The notes: a model not told the origin generated them from the sequence alone. A stretch of DNA of 64,000 bases from an uncultured Clostridia bacterium (GCA_944385055.1 CALWVT010000001.1:372001-436000); one strand, 5' to 3'; positions 53,326 to 61,929 are shown, counted from the first letter of the stretch. Program-made: numbers and translations.

Positions 53326-53401
53326 ACGTCCCTCCGCTGTCCTTTTTGTTTAGTATACCATATTCTTTTGAAAAAGAGAATGCTCCCCGCAAAATTCCTA
53401 C

Positions 53402-53430
53402 TTGTCGCCTTTGTAAATTCCGTGTATACT
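53402..53430 (+). promoter_or_regulatory. Cyclophilin gene promoter
   Basis: TTGTCG, 17-nt spacer, TATACT. Confidence 0.7.
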
Positions 53431-53464
53431 GAAAGACAAGATTTTGAGTCAGGAGGCATTTTGT

Positions 53465-53980
53465 ATGCAGAATCCGATTGTTACGTTTGAGACGACGGCC
53501 GGTACAATGAAGGCGGAGCTTTATCCGGAAATTGCGCCGAATACCGTCAACAACTTTATCCACCTCGTGCAGTCCGGCTTTTATGACGGGACCATTTTTC
53601 ACCGCGTAATCCCTGGGTTCATGATCCAGGGTGGCGACCCGAACGGCAACGGCATGGGCGGCCCTGGCTACAGTATTCGCGGCGAGTTTACGCAGAATGG
53701 CTTTCCCAATGCACTCCGCCATACGCGCGGCGTTCTGAGCATGGCGCGCACGATGATGCCGAATTCCGCTGGCAGCCAGTTCTTCGTCATGGTCGCTGAC
53801 GCGCCGCACCTTGACGGCCAGTACGCGGCATTCGGAAAGGTTATTGAAGGCATGGAGACTGCAGATGCGATCGTTTCCAGCAAACGCGACCGGATGGATA
53901 AGCCGCTGACGGACCAGATCATGACGAAGGTCACGGTAGAGACGTTTGGCGAGACGTATCCGGCACCGGAAACGTGCTGA
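53465..53980 (+). CDS. Cyclophilin-type peptidyl-prolyl isomerase
   Basis: A 171-aa cytosolic folding enzyme without a signal peptide. The active-site FHRVIPGFMIQGGDP (Arg, Phe, Met, Gln) and SAGSQFFVMVADAPHLDGQYAAFG are intact; the usual Trp near the ligand pocket is replaced by Tyr in GQYAAFG. Start at ATG 53465, after CAGGAGG; an upstream TTG overlaps the ribosome site. Confidence 0.95.
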   Translation: MQNPIVTFETTAGTMKAELYPEIAPNTVNNFIHLVQSGFYDGTIFHRVIPGFMIQGGDPNGNGMGGPGYSIRGEFTQNGFPNALRHTRGVLSMARTMMPNSAGSQFFVMVADAPHLDGQYAAFGKVIEGMETADAIVSSKRDRMDKPLTDQIMTKVTVETFGETYPAPETC

Positions 53981-54009
53981 GAAGGACCGTTACATAATTT
54001 TTTGAAAAG

Positions 54010-54050
54010 AATGCCCCGTACAGCCCAAAAATCGCGCTGTACGGGGCATT
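54010..54050 (+). terminator. Terminator after the cyclophilin gene
   Basis: AATGCCCCGTACAGC and its exact complement form a 15-bp stem followed by TTAA; the A-rich/T-rich flanks are modest. Confidence 0.8.
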
Positions 54051-54068
54051 TTAATCGGCGAAAACGTA

Positions 54069-54133
54069 TTATGTAAATAAAATTATAGAAACCGGAGTAC
54101 GATGAACCGATTTATGTAACACGGTTTATGTAA
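54069..54133 (+). repeat. Cluster of TTATGTAA motifs
   Basis: TTATGTAA occurs at 54069, 54112 and 54126, plus one inverted copy at 53990-53997, all in the 215-nt gap between cyclophilin and cdd. The 54112 and 54126 copies are part of a longer near-repeat (GTTTATGTAAAC-like). Meaning unknown. Confidence 0.45.
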
Positions 54134-54156
54134 ACGCTTTTTTGCCTGACAGAAAT

Positions 54157-54186
54157 CCGGCCCACCGCGGGAAAGCGGCGGGCCGG
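54157..54186 (-). terminator. Terminator after cdd
   Basis: CCGGCCCACCGC / GCGGcGGGCCGG stem, extended by AGAAAT/ATTTCT; minus-strand tail ATTTCT. Confidence 0.75.
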
Positions 54187-54194
54187 AAAATTTC

Positions 54195-54611
54195 TTATGT
54201 AGATTGCGAAACGCGGAACGCATGAGGAAGCAGGTCCCCGAGACGATAGGGTGTGATGCCGCCGTTTCCATCTGCCAGATAAATTTGAAAATCCGGCGTA
54301 CAGAATTCGGCAAGCACCTGCAGGCAGATTCCGCATGGTGGACAGGGCTTCTTGGGCGTTTGGCTTCCCGGTGCCCCTGCTACGGCGATGGCTGCAAAAC
54401 TGCGGGCACCGCTGCTGACTGCGCTGGCCACTGCAGCGCGTTCGGCACAGATCGTTGCACCATAAGAGCTGTTTTCCATATTGGCCCCTAAAAAGATGCG
54501 GCCGTCATTGGTCAACAGGGCAGCGCCGACCCGAAAGTCGGAATAAGGTGCGTAGGCGTTTTCCCTTACGCGTACGGCGGCGTCGAAAAGATCTCTAGGC
54601 TGTATGTTCAT
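54195..54611 (-). CDS. cdd: Cytidine deaminase
   Basis: A 138-aa tetrameric zinc deaminase converting cytidine and deoxycytidine to uridines. Zinc/catalytic motif CAE (Cys55, Glu57) and Cys93-x2-Cys96 in PPCGICLQV are present; an extra Cys90 precedes them. The usual Arg of the CRQV box is Leu. Start at 54611 after AAAGGGG; an upstream 23-codon extension lacks an RBS. Confidence 0.94.
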   Translation of the reverse strand: MNIQPRDLFDAAVRVRENAYAPYSDFRVGAALLTNDGRIFLGANMENSSYGATICAERAAVASAVSSGARSFAAIAVAGAPGSQTPKKPCPPCGICLQVLAEFCTPDFQIYLADGNGGITPYRLGDLLPHAFRVSQST

Positions 54612-54735
54612 CGGTGGAACCCCTTTCTTTGTGAAGGATCTCAGAAATGGACTGTGGTGCTTATCCATAACTTTTCTCATTTTTCTATTTTTATTATAGT
54701 AGATTTTCTTTTTTGCCGCAACCTATTTTACGAAT

Positions 54736-54762
54736 TTAGCACTCAAATTATTCAAGTGCTAA
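54736..54762 (+). promoter_or_regulatory. CIRCE element (HrcA operator)
   Basis: TTAGCACTC-N9-AAGTGCTAA, one mismatch from the CIRCE consensus. It lies about 120 nt upstream of the first hsp20 gene; a TATGAT -10 (54813-54818) follows. HrcA repression with heat induction is expected. On the minus side it is about 125 nt from the cdd start. Confidence 0.85.
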
Positions 54763-54881
54763 AATTAACAGTTTATTCATTTATTTTTCATACTTTCTTC
54801 ATTTTCTTTTTGTATGATATAGGTGTTGAGAGGAAAGAAAGAACCTGGAGACAAAAATAAAAAAGAAATGAGGTATGCAGT

Positions 54882-55307
54882 ATGTTTGATTTGATTCCGT
54901 TTGAGCGCAGTGATGATTGGATGAATCAGTTTTTCCGTGCGTTTCAGTCGAATTTTCCCGTCAAGACAGGCAGCGTACCGTGTGTGACGGATATTCGGGA
55001 TGAAGGCGACCACTATGAGCTGGAAGCAGAAATGCCCGGTTATAAGAAAGAAGAGATCCACCTTTCCATTGACGGCGACTGCCTGACCTTACAGGCGGCG
55101 CATGAGGAGAAGCAGGAGCAGCAGTCCGAGAAACGTGGCACGTATCTGCGCCGCGAGCGCCGTACCGCCAGCGTGAGCCGTTCCTTTGATGTGAGTGGGA
55201 TCGATACCAGTGCCATTAAGGCCCGTTATGAGGACGGCATTTTGAAGCTGACGCTGCCGAAGAAAGCGGCACAGCAGCCGGTTACCAAGCGGATTTCCAT
55301 TCAATAA
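54882..55307 (+). CDS. Hsp20/alpha-crystallin small heat-shock protein (copy 1)
   Basis: A 141-aa ATP-independent holdase. It starts with FDLIPFERSDDWMNQFF, has the alpha-crystallin domain (about 37-135: YELEAEMPGYKKEEIHLSID, RSFDVSGIDTSAIKARYEDGILKLTLPKK) and a C-terminal I-x-I-type tail (KRISIQ). AAATGAGG precedes the ATG. Behind CIRCE, and 37 nt upstream of a paralogue. Confidence 0.95.
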   Translation: MFDLIPFERSDDWMNQFFRAFQSNFPVKTGSVPCVTDIRDEGDHYELEAEMPGYKKEEIHLSIDGDCLTLQAAHEEKQEQQSEKRGTYLRRERRTASVSRSFDVSGIDTSAIKARYEDGILKLTLPKKAAQQPVTKRISIQ

Positions 55308-55344
55308 ACAAATCCTTCAACTTTTTTGAAATGAGGTTTTTATC

Positions 55345-55764
55345 ATGTTTGATTTGATTCCTTTTGAGAACAGAAATTCCAATCTCTTTCGTTGGCTCGA
55401 CCGTTTTGACGATGATTTCTTCAAAACGACGGAAAACAGCTTCTCCCCCTGCCGTGTTGATATCCAGGATTTGGGCGACCGATTCCTGTTAGAGGCGGAG
55501 CTGCCCGGCTTCAAAAAAGAGGAAATTAAGATCGATCTCGATAAGGACTGCCTGACCCTTTCTGCACAGCACACGCAGCAGCAGGAAGATAAGGGCAATT
55601 ATATCCGCCGCGAACGCCGCACGACGGGCCTGAGCCGCTCGTTCGATGTCTCTTCGATCGATACGGATCACATCGGTGCAACGTTCGAGAATGGTGTGCT
55701 GACGCTGACGCTGCCGAAGAAGTCTGCGCAGAAGCCGCAAGCGCGCCGGATTACGATCGAATAA
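55345..55764 (+). CDS. Hsp20/alpha-crystallin small heat-shock protein (copy 2)
   Basis: A 139-aa paralogue of the preceding gene: same start FDLIPFEN, alpha-crystallin domain (LEAELPGFKKEEIKIDLD, FENGVLTLTLPKK) and tail RRITIE. The two diverge mostly near residues 10-35, which sets oligomer assembly, so they may co-assemble. Shares the CIRCE promoter. Confidence 0.95.
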   Translation: MFDLIPFENRNSNLFRWLDRFDDDFFKTTENSFSPCRVDIQDLGDRFLLEAELPGFKKEEIKIDLDKDCLTLSAQHTQQQEDKGNYIRRERRTTGLSRSFDVSSIDTDHIGATFENGVLTLTLPKKSAQKPQARRITIE

Positions 55765-55784
55765 ACTTTGTATTTGGAATGTCT

Positions 55785-55824
55785 AAAAGGGATGCGCTCC
55801 TTTGAGAAGGGGCGCATCCCTTTT
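55785..55824. terminator. Bidirectional terminator (hsp20 and trmB)
   Basis: AAAAGGGATGCGCtCC pairs with GGGGCGCATCCCTTTT, then TTT. Confidence 0.88.
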
Positions 55825-55843
55825 TTGTTTGGCGTTTTGCGGT

Positions 55844-56527
55844 TTAGATTGCCGGACGGTCAGCTTCCGGAACGACGGCTTCCATGCGGGCTTTTAAGGC
55901 TTTGATGGGGATGCCCTGTTCCAAAAATTTTGCTTCGTGTTCCGTCAAGACATTGTCGGGGTCTTCCAGTGCGTGCAGATTATACGTCTGTGCAAAGACC
56001 GTGAAGCCTGCTTGCGGCAAGTATTGCAGTGTGGCGGCAAACAAGGCGTCGTCGTCCGTTTTAAACCATAGCTCTGCGCCCGGCGACAGCAAGGTGCGGT
56101 ATAAAAGGAGCTGACGCGGGTGCGTTAGCCGCCGCTTGTGGTGGCGCGGCCTTGGCCACGGATTGCAAAAATTGATATAAATGCGCTCTACATGGTCCTT
56201 CTCCCCCATGATGTCCGGCAGACGCTCAATGTCGTAAGCGGTTAGTGCAACATTTTCAATGGGATGGTCTCCAAACGCCGCCTCGATTTTCCGTTTTGCC
56301 GGGGCAAGAACGGCGTCTTTCATATCAATTCCGAGAAAATTATATGCGGGGTGCTGGGGCGCCATACCCGCCAGAAACCACCCTTTTCCGCATCCAAGCT
56401 CTAAATACAGGGGTTGTTTGTGTGGAAACCATTCGAGCCAGTGATTTTTCATTCGTTGTGGCCCACGCAGAAAAAACGGGCAGGCATCCAGCTCCGGCCC
56501 GGCCCACGGCTTTGCGCGCATTCTCAT
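55844..56527 (-). CDS. trmB: tRNA (guanine-46-N7)-methyltransferase
   Basis: SAM-dependent m7G46 methylation of tRNA. 227 aa; SAM motif LELGCGKGWF, acidic FLGIDMKDAVL, the INFCNPWPRPRHHKRRL catalytic/RNA block and LFAATLQYL. AGGAGG lies 12 nt before the ATG; the second Met two codons on is equally possible. Confidence 0.94.
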   Translation of the reverse strand: MRMRAKPWAGPELDACPFFLRGPQRMKNHWLEWFPHKQPLYLELGCGKGWFLAGMAPQHPAYNFLGIDMKDAVLAPAKRKIEAAFGDHPIENVALTAYDIERLPDIMGEKDHVERIYINFCNPWPRPRHHKRRLTHPRQLLLYRTLLSPGAELWFKTDDDALFAATLQYLPQAGFTVFAQTYNLHALEDPDNVLTEHEAKFLEQGIPIKALKARMEAVVPEADRPAI

Positions 56528-56646
56528 CAGGGATCGGTTCCTCCTCGCTTTTGACAGTCCAATGTACAGTGCTTTTTAAGCGGAACATGCACTGTGGCGT
56601 TTTACTTTTCCGAAACATGGAAACAGCTTTTCTACAATAAAATTTA

Positions 56647-56676
56647 TTATAGACTGAAACGGTTTCCGCTGTCAAA
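56647..56676 (-). promoter_or_regulatory. trmB promoter
   Basis: Minus strand TTGACA, 18-nt spacer, TATAAT; leader of about 110 nt. Confidence 0.75.
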
Positions 56677-56691
56677 CAGAAACCATTTCAT
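56656..56691 (+). repeat. Inverted repeat between the trmB and apbE promoters
   Basis: TGAAACGGTTTC (56656-56667) and GAAACCATTTCA (56680-56691): 11 of 12 bases match, arms 12 nt apart. One arm is in the trmB promoter spacer, the other just upstream of its -35, and 12 nt before the apbE -35. Candidate operator. Confidence 0.55.
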
Positions 56692-56703
56692 AGAATGAAA
56701 AAA

Positions 56704-56732
56704 TGGACATGTACATTTTTTGATGCTATAAT
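56704..56732 (+). promoter_or_regulatory. apbE promoter
   Basis: TGGACA, 17-nt spacer, TATAAT. A palindrome ACATGT/TGTACA overlaps the -35 end. Confidence 0.75.
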
Positions 56733-56786
56733 AGGAGAAATTCAAAAGTCCGACACAATACAGCTTTCGATAATCAGGAGGCGGCA

Positions 56787-57839
56787 ATGACCAAACACAG
56801 AAAAATTACAGCAGTGATGCTTTCTGCCCTGGCGGTTTTGATTGTTATTCTCATTATCCTTTGGACGCGGTTTGGATATCGGGCGCAGATGTATACGAAT
56901 AATTCTTATGCAATGGCGACATATGTCCAACAAACGGTGTACGGGCCGGAGGGTGAGCAGGCGGCCGCAGAAGCAGCACAGGCTGTGACAGCTTTGGAAA
57001 ATCAGATTTCCTGGCGTGTTTCGGGCAGCGACATTGACCGCTTAAATGACGCGGCCGGAACCGAATGGCTGACAATAGACAGCGATACGGTGGATTTGTT
57101 GGCATTGTCGCTGGATGTTGCGGAAAGAAGCGGAGGTGCTTTTGATCCCACCGTGCTGCCGCTGACGTCCCTGTGGCGTTTTGAAAGTGAGACGCCGCAT
57201 GTTCCTACCGAAGAGGAGCTTTCCAGCGCTTTGCAATACGTCGGGTATGCAGATCTTCGCATCAATGAAGAGGAGCATACAGCATCTTTAAGACGTCATT
57301 ATGAAGGAATTGACTTAGGGGCTATCGGAAAAGGCGCTGCCTGTGACCGTGTGGTTTCCGTTTATGCATCGCATGACTTGACGGCAGGCGTCGTTTCGGT
57401 GGGTGGCAGCGTTGGTGTTTATGGAAATAAACCGGATGGTACCGATTGGCTTGTGGCACTGCGCGATCCGGACACGCCGGATGAAAGCGTTGGAAGCATT
57501 GGCACGCTGCAGCTGGAGCCGGGCGAATTCGTTTCGACTTCCGGAACGTATGAAAAACAGTTTACACAAGATGGTGTTACATATCATCATCTTTTAAATC
57601 CACATACCGGCATGCCGGAAGAAAACGGCTTGGTTTCTGTCTCTGTCGTTTGTGAAAATGGTGCGTTGAGCGATGCGCTCTCGACCGCGTGTTTCGTTCT
57701 CGGCAAGGAACAAGGCCTGGCACTTGCGGAAACGTACGGTGCGGAGGTCCTCTTTGTCGATGATCAAAAGGAGATCACGATGTCAGACGGCATCCAAGAA
57801 CGTTTTACGCTGTCGAATGCGGCGTACACATTGGCCTAA
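56787..57839 (+). CDS. apbE: FAD:protein FMN transferase
   Basis: Attaches FMN through a phosphoester to Thr/Ser in target proteins, here most likely RnfD and RnfG encoded downstream. 350 aa; an N-terminal membrane anchor (about 8-26, no lipobox Cys) places the catalytic domain outside. Family blocks include GGAFDPTVLPLTSLW, YEGIDLGAIGKGAACDRV, VSVGGSVGVYGNK and HHLLNPHTGMP. The ribosome site is CAGGAGGCGG. First of a small cluster ending in the rnf operon. Confidence 0.94.
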   Translation: MTKHRKITAVMLSALAVLIVILIILWTRFGYRAQMYTNNSYAMATYVQQTVYGPEGEQAAAEAAQAVTALENQISWRVSGSDIDRLNDAAGTEWLTIDSDTVDLLALSLDVAERSGGAFDPTVLPLTSLWRFESETPHVPTEEELSSALQYVGYADLRINEEEHTASLRRHYEGIDLGAIGKGAACDRVVSVYASHDLTAGVVSVGGSVGVYGNKPDGTDWLVALRDPDTPDESVGSIGTLQLEPGEFVSTSGTYEKQFTQDGVTYHHLLNPHTGMPEENGLVSVSVVCENGALSDALSTACFVLGKEQGLALAETYGAEVLFVDDQKEITMSDGIQERFTLSNAAYTLA

Positions 57840-57911
57840 ACGTGCTTTTTATTATTTATTAAAAGCAAGGATATTAAAAGCAAGGATGAAAAGACAAAGA
57901 GGGAATGGCGT

Positions 57912-58280
57912 TTGCTTTTTCGAAAAAAAGATATGCTGCTGATTTTTCCCCTTGTGGCAGCTGCTCTCCTACTGCTCGTTTGGTTTACCTTTCGCACAGC
58001 GGACGATTGTGTGGCAGTGGTCGAGGTGAACGGCGCAGTCGTGGGGCAATATGATCTTTCCACCCAAACAGACACCCAGATTCTGGACCTTGGCGGCAGC
58101 TACCATGTGCAGTTAAAATTGGCGCCCGGGGAGATTTCCTTTTTCCATTCCGATTGTCCGGACCAGGTTTGTGTGCGGACCGGCGTTTTAACGAAGCCGG
58201 GCCAGACGGCGGTTTGCCTGCCCGCGCGGGTCAGCGTGGAAATTCAAGGGGAAGCCGAGGTGGATGGCGTCACGGGATGA
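57912..58280 (+). CDS. NusG domain II-like membrane protein
   Basis: A 122-aa protein with one N-terminal membrane helix (about 8-26) and an extracellular NusG-II beta domain, including SDCPDQVCVRTG with a Cys pair and QTAVCLPARVSVEI. Such proteins regularly precede Gx transporters and rnf or apbE genes; role unknown. Start is TTG, after GAGGGA; the ATG seven codons later lacks an RBS. ATGA overlap with the next gene. Confidence 0.82.
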   Translation: MLFRKKDMLLIFPLVAAALLLLVWFTFRTADDCVAVVEVNGAVVGQYDLSTQTDTQILDLGGSYHVQLKLAPGEISFFHSDCPDQVCVRTGVLTKPGQTAVCLPARVSVEIQGEAEVDGVTG

Positions 58281-58807
58281 TGCCAAAGATTATGAAGGAT
58301 AAATTGAACCTTTCTTCTACAACGCGAAAAGTTGCGCTGGTAGGGCTGCTGGCGGCACTAGCGCTGGTGCTTTCCTGGCTGGAATCCATGCTGCCTCCCC
58401 TCCCCATGCTGCCGCCCGGCGCAAAACTTGGCCTTTCCAATATCGTCACGATGTATGCGGCCGGGGCGGTTGGCCTGTGGCCCGCGATGGGGATCGCGCT
58501 GCTGAAAGGCGCGTTTTCCGGCTTGATGCAAGGGTCGGTGGCGTTTTGTATGAGTACTGCCGGCGGTTTGTGCAGCACATTTGTGATGTGGCTGCTGCAG
58601 CGGCCGAAAAAGCGCCCATTTGGTACCATTGGCTTAGGCGTTGCCGGTGCGGTTACACACAATTTGGCACAGCTGCTGGTGGCAATTTTGCTGACTACGC
58701 CGGCGGTGGCCTATTATGCGCCATTCCTGCTGCTGTTTGGCGTTTTTTTTGGCATTTTGACGGGAATTGTACTGCGAGTGGTTTCGCCTTTCCTAGACAA
58801 AATATAA
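58277..58807 (+). CDS. Gx transporter family / heptaprenyl-diphosphate synthase component I-like
   Basis: A 176-aa integral membrane protein (about five helices) of the PF07456 group (KVALVGLLAALALVLSWLES, GAKLGLSNIVTMYA, GLMQGSVAFCMSTAGG). The family is called heptaprenyl-diphosphate synthase component I, but fold and context resemble ECF-type substrate-binding subunits; the true substrate is unknown. Start overlaps the upstream stop (ATGA). Confidence 0.82.
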   Translation: MMPKIMKDKLNLSSTTRKVALVGLLAALALVLSWLESMLPPLPMLPPGAKLGLSNIVTMYAAGAVGLWPAMGIALLKGAFSGLMQGSVAFCMSTAGGLCSTFVMWLLQRPKKRPFGTIGLGVAGAVTHNLAQLLVAILLTTPAVAYYAPFLLLFGVFFGILTGIVLRVVSPFLDKI

Positions 58808-58948
58808 TTTTGTCTGAATGTGACGAAAACGCAATGCTTTCTTTTGTTAAAATGCCTATGTTCTTTTTCCTGGAAATCTTTTAAGATAAGATGTTATGAG
58901 AAGGCCACAAATTGTGTAAGGGATATCCTTTTCATCCGTTGCTTGTGC

Positions 58949-58976
58949 TTGTAAAGGCAGAAAGCCTTGCTATTTT
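58949..58976 (+). promoter_or_regulatory. Possible rnf promoter
   Basis: TTGTAA, 16-nt spacer, TATTTT; the start would fall about 8 nt before the perfect hairpin at 58991. The rest of the 256-nt gap before rnfC shows no gene. Confidence 0.5.
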
Positions 58977-58990
58977 ATGGGTTATCAAGT

Positions 58991-59023
58991 GCAGCTTTAA
59001 ATGGCAGGATCATTTAAAGCTGC
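58991..59023 (+). promoter_or_regulatory. Perfect 13-bp hairpin in the rnf leader
   Basis: GCAGCTTTAAATG - 7-nt loop - CATTTAAAGCTGC, 40 nt upstream of rnfC. No T-run follows, so it is not a terminator. It may be an operator or an mRNA-stabilising 5' hairpin. Confidence 0.6.
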
Positions 59024-59063
59024 AGAAGATATATAGAAGTTAAAACGTTGGGAGGAATCCATC

Positions 59064-60401
59064 ATGGAGTTGAACTTCCCCAAAAAGCCGTTCCGAACGC
59101 ACGGCGGCGCTGCGGTTCCACACCGCAAGCACACCGCGCAGCAAGAATCGGTCGTTATGCCTATCCCCGCGGAAGTAGTTATTCCGATGCAGCAGCATGC
59201 AGGTGCGCCCTGCGTGCCGACCGTCAAACGCGGCGACAGTGTAACGGTGGGGCAAAAGATTGGAGAGAGTACGGCGTTTGTGAGTGCTCCCATCCATGCA
59301 AGTGTTTCTGGAACCGTGACATCGGTAGAAAAGGTTCTGATGCCGACGGGGGCTTCTGTTGACGCAGTCGTCATTCAGTCCGACGGCAGCATGACGCCTG
59401 ACCCGGATCTCAAGCCGCCGGTCCTCAATAGTAAAGAGGACTTTTTGAAAGCGGTGCGGGAGTCCGGTTTGGTTGGTTTAGGCGGCGCGGGATTTCCGAC
59501 GCATGTGAAATTGAACATCCCGGAAGGAAAAACCGTTGATACGCTGATTATCAATGTGGCGGAATGCGAGCCTTATCTGACGGCGGATAACCGGGAAGCC
59601 ATCGAAAATGCGCAAAGCGTTTTGGATGGTGTGGCTGCGGTCAAAGAGCAGCTCGGCATTCACCGCGTCTTCCTTGCGGTGGAGGACAATAAGCCCAAAG
59701 CAATTCAAATGCTGCGGCAAGCGGCGGAAAAAACATCGTTTGCAGCAGAAGTCTGTGTGCTTCCGCTGCGTGCGAGGTATCCCCAGGGCGCAGAAAAAGT
59801 GCTGATCCAGTCCTGTACAGGCAGAGTGGTGCCGATGGGCAAGCTGCCGGCGGACGTCGGATGCGTCGTTATGAACGTAACGAGTGTTGCCTTTTTGGCG
59901 GATTATTTGAAGACCGGCATGCCGCTTGTGAAAAAGCGTCTGACGGTAGATGGTCCGGCTATTGCGCATCCGCAGAATGTGATTGTACCCATTGGGACGC
60001 GGGTGAAAGATATCCTGGCGTTTGTGGGCTGCAAAGAGGAACCGGATAAGGTGTTGATGGGCGGTCCGATGATGGGTACAGCCATTCCGAATCTCGATGT
60101 GCCGATTTTAAAGCAGAACAATGGCTTAACGTGCTTTACAGGGAAAGAGACCCATGTCCCGAAAGCGACGGCCTGCATTCGCTGCGGTCGGTGCGTTTCC
60201 GGATGTCCCATGCATTTGATGCCGACAAAATTGGAGACCTTTGTTCAGACAAAAGATATTGACGGCTTGAACGCCTATCATGTGATGGATTGCATGGAGT
60301 GCGGAACCTGCGCCTACAATTGCCCGGCTGGGCGCCCGCTGGTACAGGCAATCCGCTTAGGTAAAGGTTTGGTCAGAGCAGCGGGAGGTGCAAAGAAATG
60401 A
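59064..60401 (+). CDS. rnfC: Rnf electron transport complex subunit C
   Basis: Peripheral subunit that binds NADH and FMN and relays electrons through two [4Fe-4S] clusters in the ion-pumping ferredoxin:NAD+ oxidoreductase. 445 aa; GLGGAGFPTHVKL near residue 136, NVAECEPYLTADNR, and two cluster motifs with cysteines at 371/374/377/381 and 410/413/416/420. GGGAGG precedes the ATG. Followed by rnfD with an ATGA overlap. Confidence 0.96.
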   Translation: MELNFPKKPFRTHGGAAVPHRKHTAQQESVVMPIPAEVVIPMQQHAGAPCVPTVKRGDSVTVGQKIGESTAFVSAPIHASVSGTVTSVEKVLMPTGASVDAVVIQSDGSMTPDPDLKPPVLNSKEDFLKAVRESGLVGLGGAGFPTHVKLNIPEGKTVDTLIINVAECEPYLTADNREAIENAQSVLDGVAAVKEQLGIHRVFLAVEDNKPKAIQMLRQAAEKTSFAAEVCVLPLRARYPQGAEKVLIQSCTGRVVPMGKLPADVGCVVMNVTSVAFLADYLKTGMPLVKKRLTVDGPAIAHPQNVIVPIGTRVKDILAFVGCKEEPDKVLMGGPMMGTAIPNLDVPILKQNNGLTCFTGKETHVPKATACIRCGRCVSGCPMHLMPTKLETFVQTKDIDGLNAYHVMDCMECGTCAYNCPAGRPLVQAIRLGKGLVRAAGGAKK

Positions 60402-61348
60402 CGCATCAATTGTTGGTATCCTCTTCCCCGCATTTACATACCCCGGTTACCACACGGCGGATCATGGGCGATGTGCTGATTGCGCTGTGCCCGGCGATGA
60501 TCGCCTCCGTAATTTATTTTGGCTGGCGTGCGCTCATGCTGCTGGTCATTTCCGTGGCAACCTGTGTGTTGTGCGAATATGTCAGCCGCCGTGTGATGAA
60601 GCGTGAGCAGACCATCCAGGATCTCTCCGCAGTGGTCACGGGCGTGCTCCTTGCGATGAATGTGCCGAGTTCCTTAAACCCGCTGGAGCTGATGTTCGGC
60701 GATTTGATTGCCATTGTCGTCGTCAAGCAGATGTTTGGCGGCATCGGGCAGAATTTTGTCAACCCCGCGCTGATGGCGCGCATTATCCTGCTCAATTCGT
60801 TCCCGGGTGATATGGCCTCCTGGCCGGTTCCGTTTGCGGCGGATGCTTCTACAAGTGCAACGCCTTTGGGTATTTTGTCGGAAGGCGGCACATACACGCC
60901 GGATTATCTGCAGCTGTTCCTTGGAAACCGCGGCGGCAGTTTAGGCGAGACGTGTGCGCTGGCACTTTTGCTTGGCTTTATTTATCTATTGGCGCGTAAA
61001 GTGATTGCACCGACGATTCCGCTGATTTACGTGGGTACGGTCGCGGTTTTGTCCTTCTTCATGGGACGGGACGTGCTGGTAGATCTTCTTTGCGGCGGCC
61101 TGCTGTTGGGTGCCATTTTCATGGCAACCGATTACACGACGAGCCCCATCACAACAAAGGGCAAAGTCATCTATGCAATCGGCTGTGGCTGCATCACGAT
61201 GCTGATCCGCAACTTTGGCTCTTTGCCGGAAGGCGTTTCGTATGCGATCGTTGTCATGAATATTCTGACGCCTCTGATTGAGCGTGCTACACGCCCGCAT
61301 GCCTTTGGTGTGCCGCGGAAAAAAGAAAAGGAGGCGGCTAAGCAATGA
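60398..61348 (+). CDS. rnfD: Rnf electron transport complex subunit D
   Basis: Membrane subunit with covalent FMN, 316 aa and about nine helices. The flavinylation motif is STSAT with Thr155 as FMN acceptor; nearby NPALMARIILLNSFPGDM and the late GCGCITMLIRNFGSLPEGV block are typical. ApbE, 3 kb upstream, should attach the FMN. Four-nt overlaps with rnfC and rnfG. Confidence 0.96.
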   Translation: MTHQLLVSSSPHLHTPVTTRRIMGDVLIALCPAMIASVIYFGWRALMLLVISVATCVLCEYVSRRVMKREQTIQDLSAVVTGVLLAMNVPSSLNPLELMFGDLIAIVVVKQMFGGIGQNFVNPALMARIILLNSFPGDMASWPVPFAADASTSATPLGILSEGGTYTPDYLQLFLGNRGGSLGETCALALLLGFIYLLARKVIAPTIPLIYVGTVAVLSFFMGRDVLVDLLCGGLLLGAIFMATDYTTSPITTKGKVIYAIGCGCITMLIRNFGSLPEGVSYAIVVMNILTPLIERATRPHAFGVPRKKEKEAAKQ

Positions 61349-61929
61349 GTAAGGAAAAGAAGAGTAAGCTGCAGCCGAAAGAGATTCTTCGTCCGGTTCT
61401 TGTCCTGTTTATCATTTGCCTTGTCGTTTCTGCCGCTCTGGCCGGCACCAATCTGTTGACCGAAGACAAGATCGCGCAGATCAACCAGCAGACACAGGAA
61501 GAAAGCCAGCAGCAGGTCCTTCCCGATGCACAAACTTTTGAAACCGCCACAACGGCCGACGGCACGGAATATGTTGTCGGCAAAAGCGGCGAAGAGGTTG
61601 TTGGGTATGTGTTTACGACGTCGAGCAATAGCTACGGCGGCGCGCTGGAGGTCATGACGGGGATTAAAACGGATGACACGGTAACGGGTGTCAACATCCT
61701 TTCGATCGATGACACGCCTGGTCTGGGCCTCAACGCACAAAACGAGGAGTTCCGCGACCAGTATAAGCAGACGATCCCCGCTTCCGGTTCTTTTGAAGTC
61801 ATTAAAAATGCAGCGGCCGGCGATGGGCAGATTGCAGCGCTGACCGGTGCGACCATTACGAGCAACGCTGTCACGGATGCTGTGAATCAGGCTGTTGCGC
61901 TTTATCAATCTGTGAAGGGAGGCGCGTGA
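61345..61929 (+). CDS. rnfG: Rnf electron transport complex subunit G
   Basis: A 194-aa subunit with one N-terminal membrane helix (about 12-33) and an extracellular FMN-binding domain. The covalent FMN site is LTGATITSNAV, acceptor Thr170. GGYGGALEVMTGI-type core sequence is present. AAAGGAGG precedes the ATG, overlapping the rnfD stop. Confidence 0.95.
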   Translation: MSKEKKSKLQPKEILRPVLVLFIICLVVSAALAGTNLLTEDKIAQINQQTQEESQQQVLPDAQTFETATTADGTEYVVGKSGEEVVGYVFTTSSNSYGGALEVMTGIKTDDTVTGVNILSIDDTPGLGLNAQNEEFRDQYKQTIPASGSFEVIKNAAAGDGQIAALTGATITSNAVTDAVNQAVALYQSVKGGA

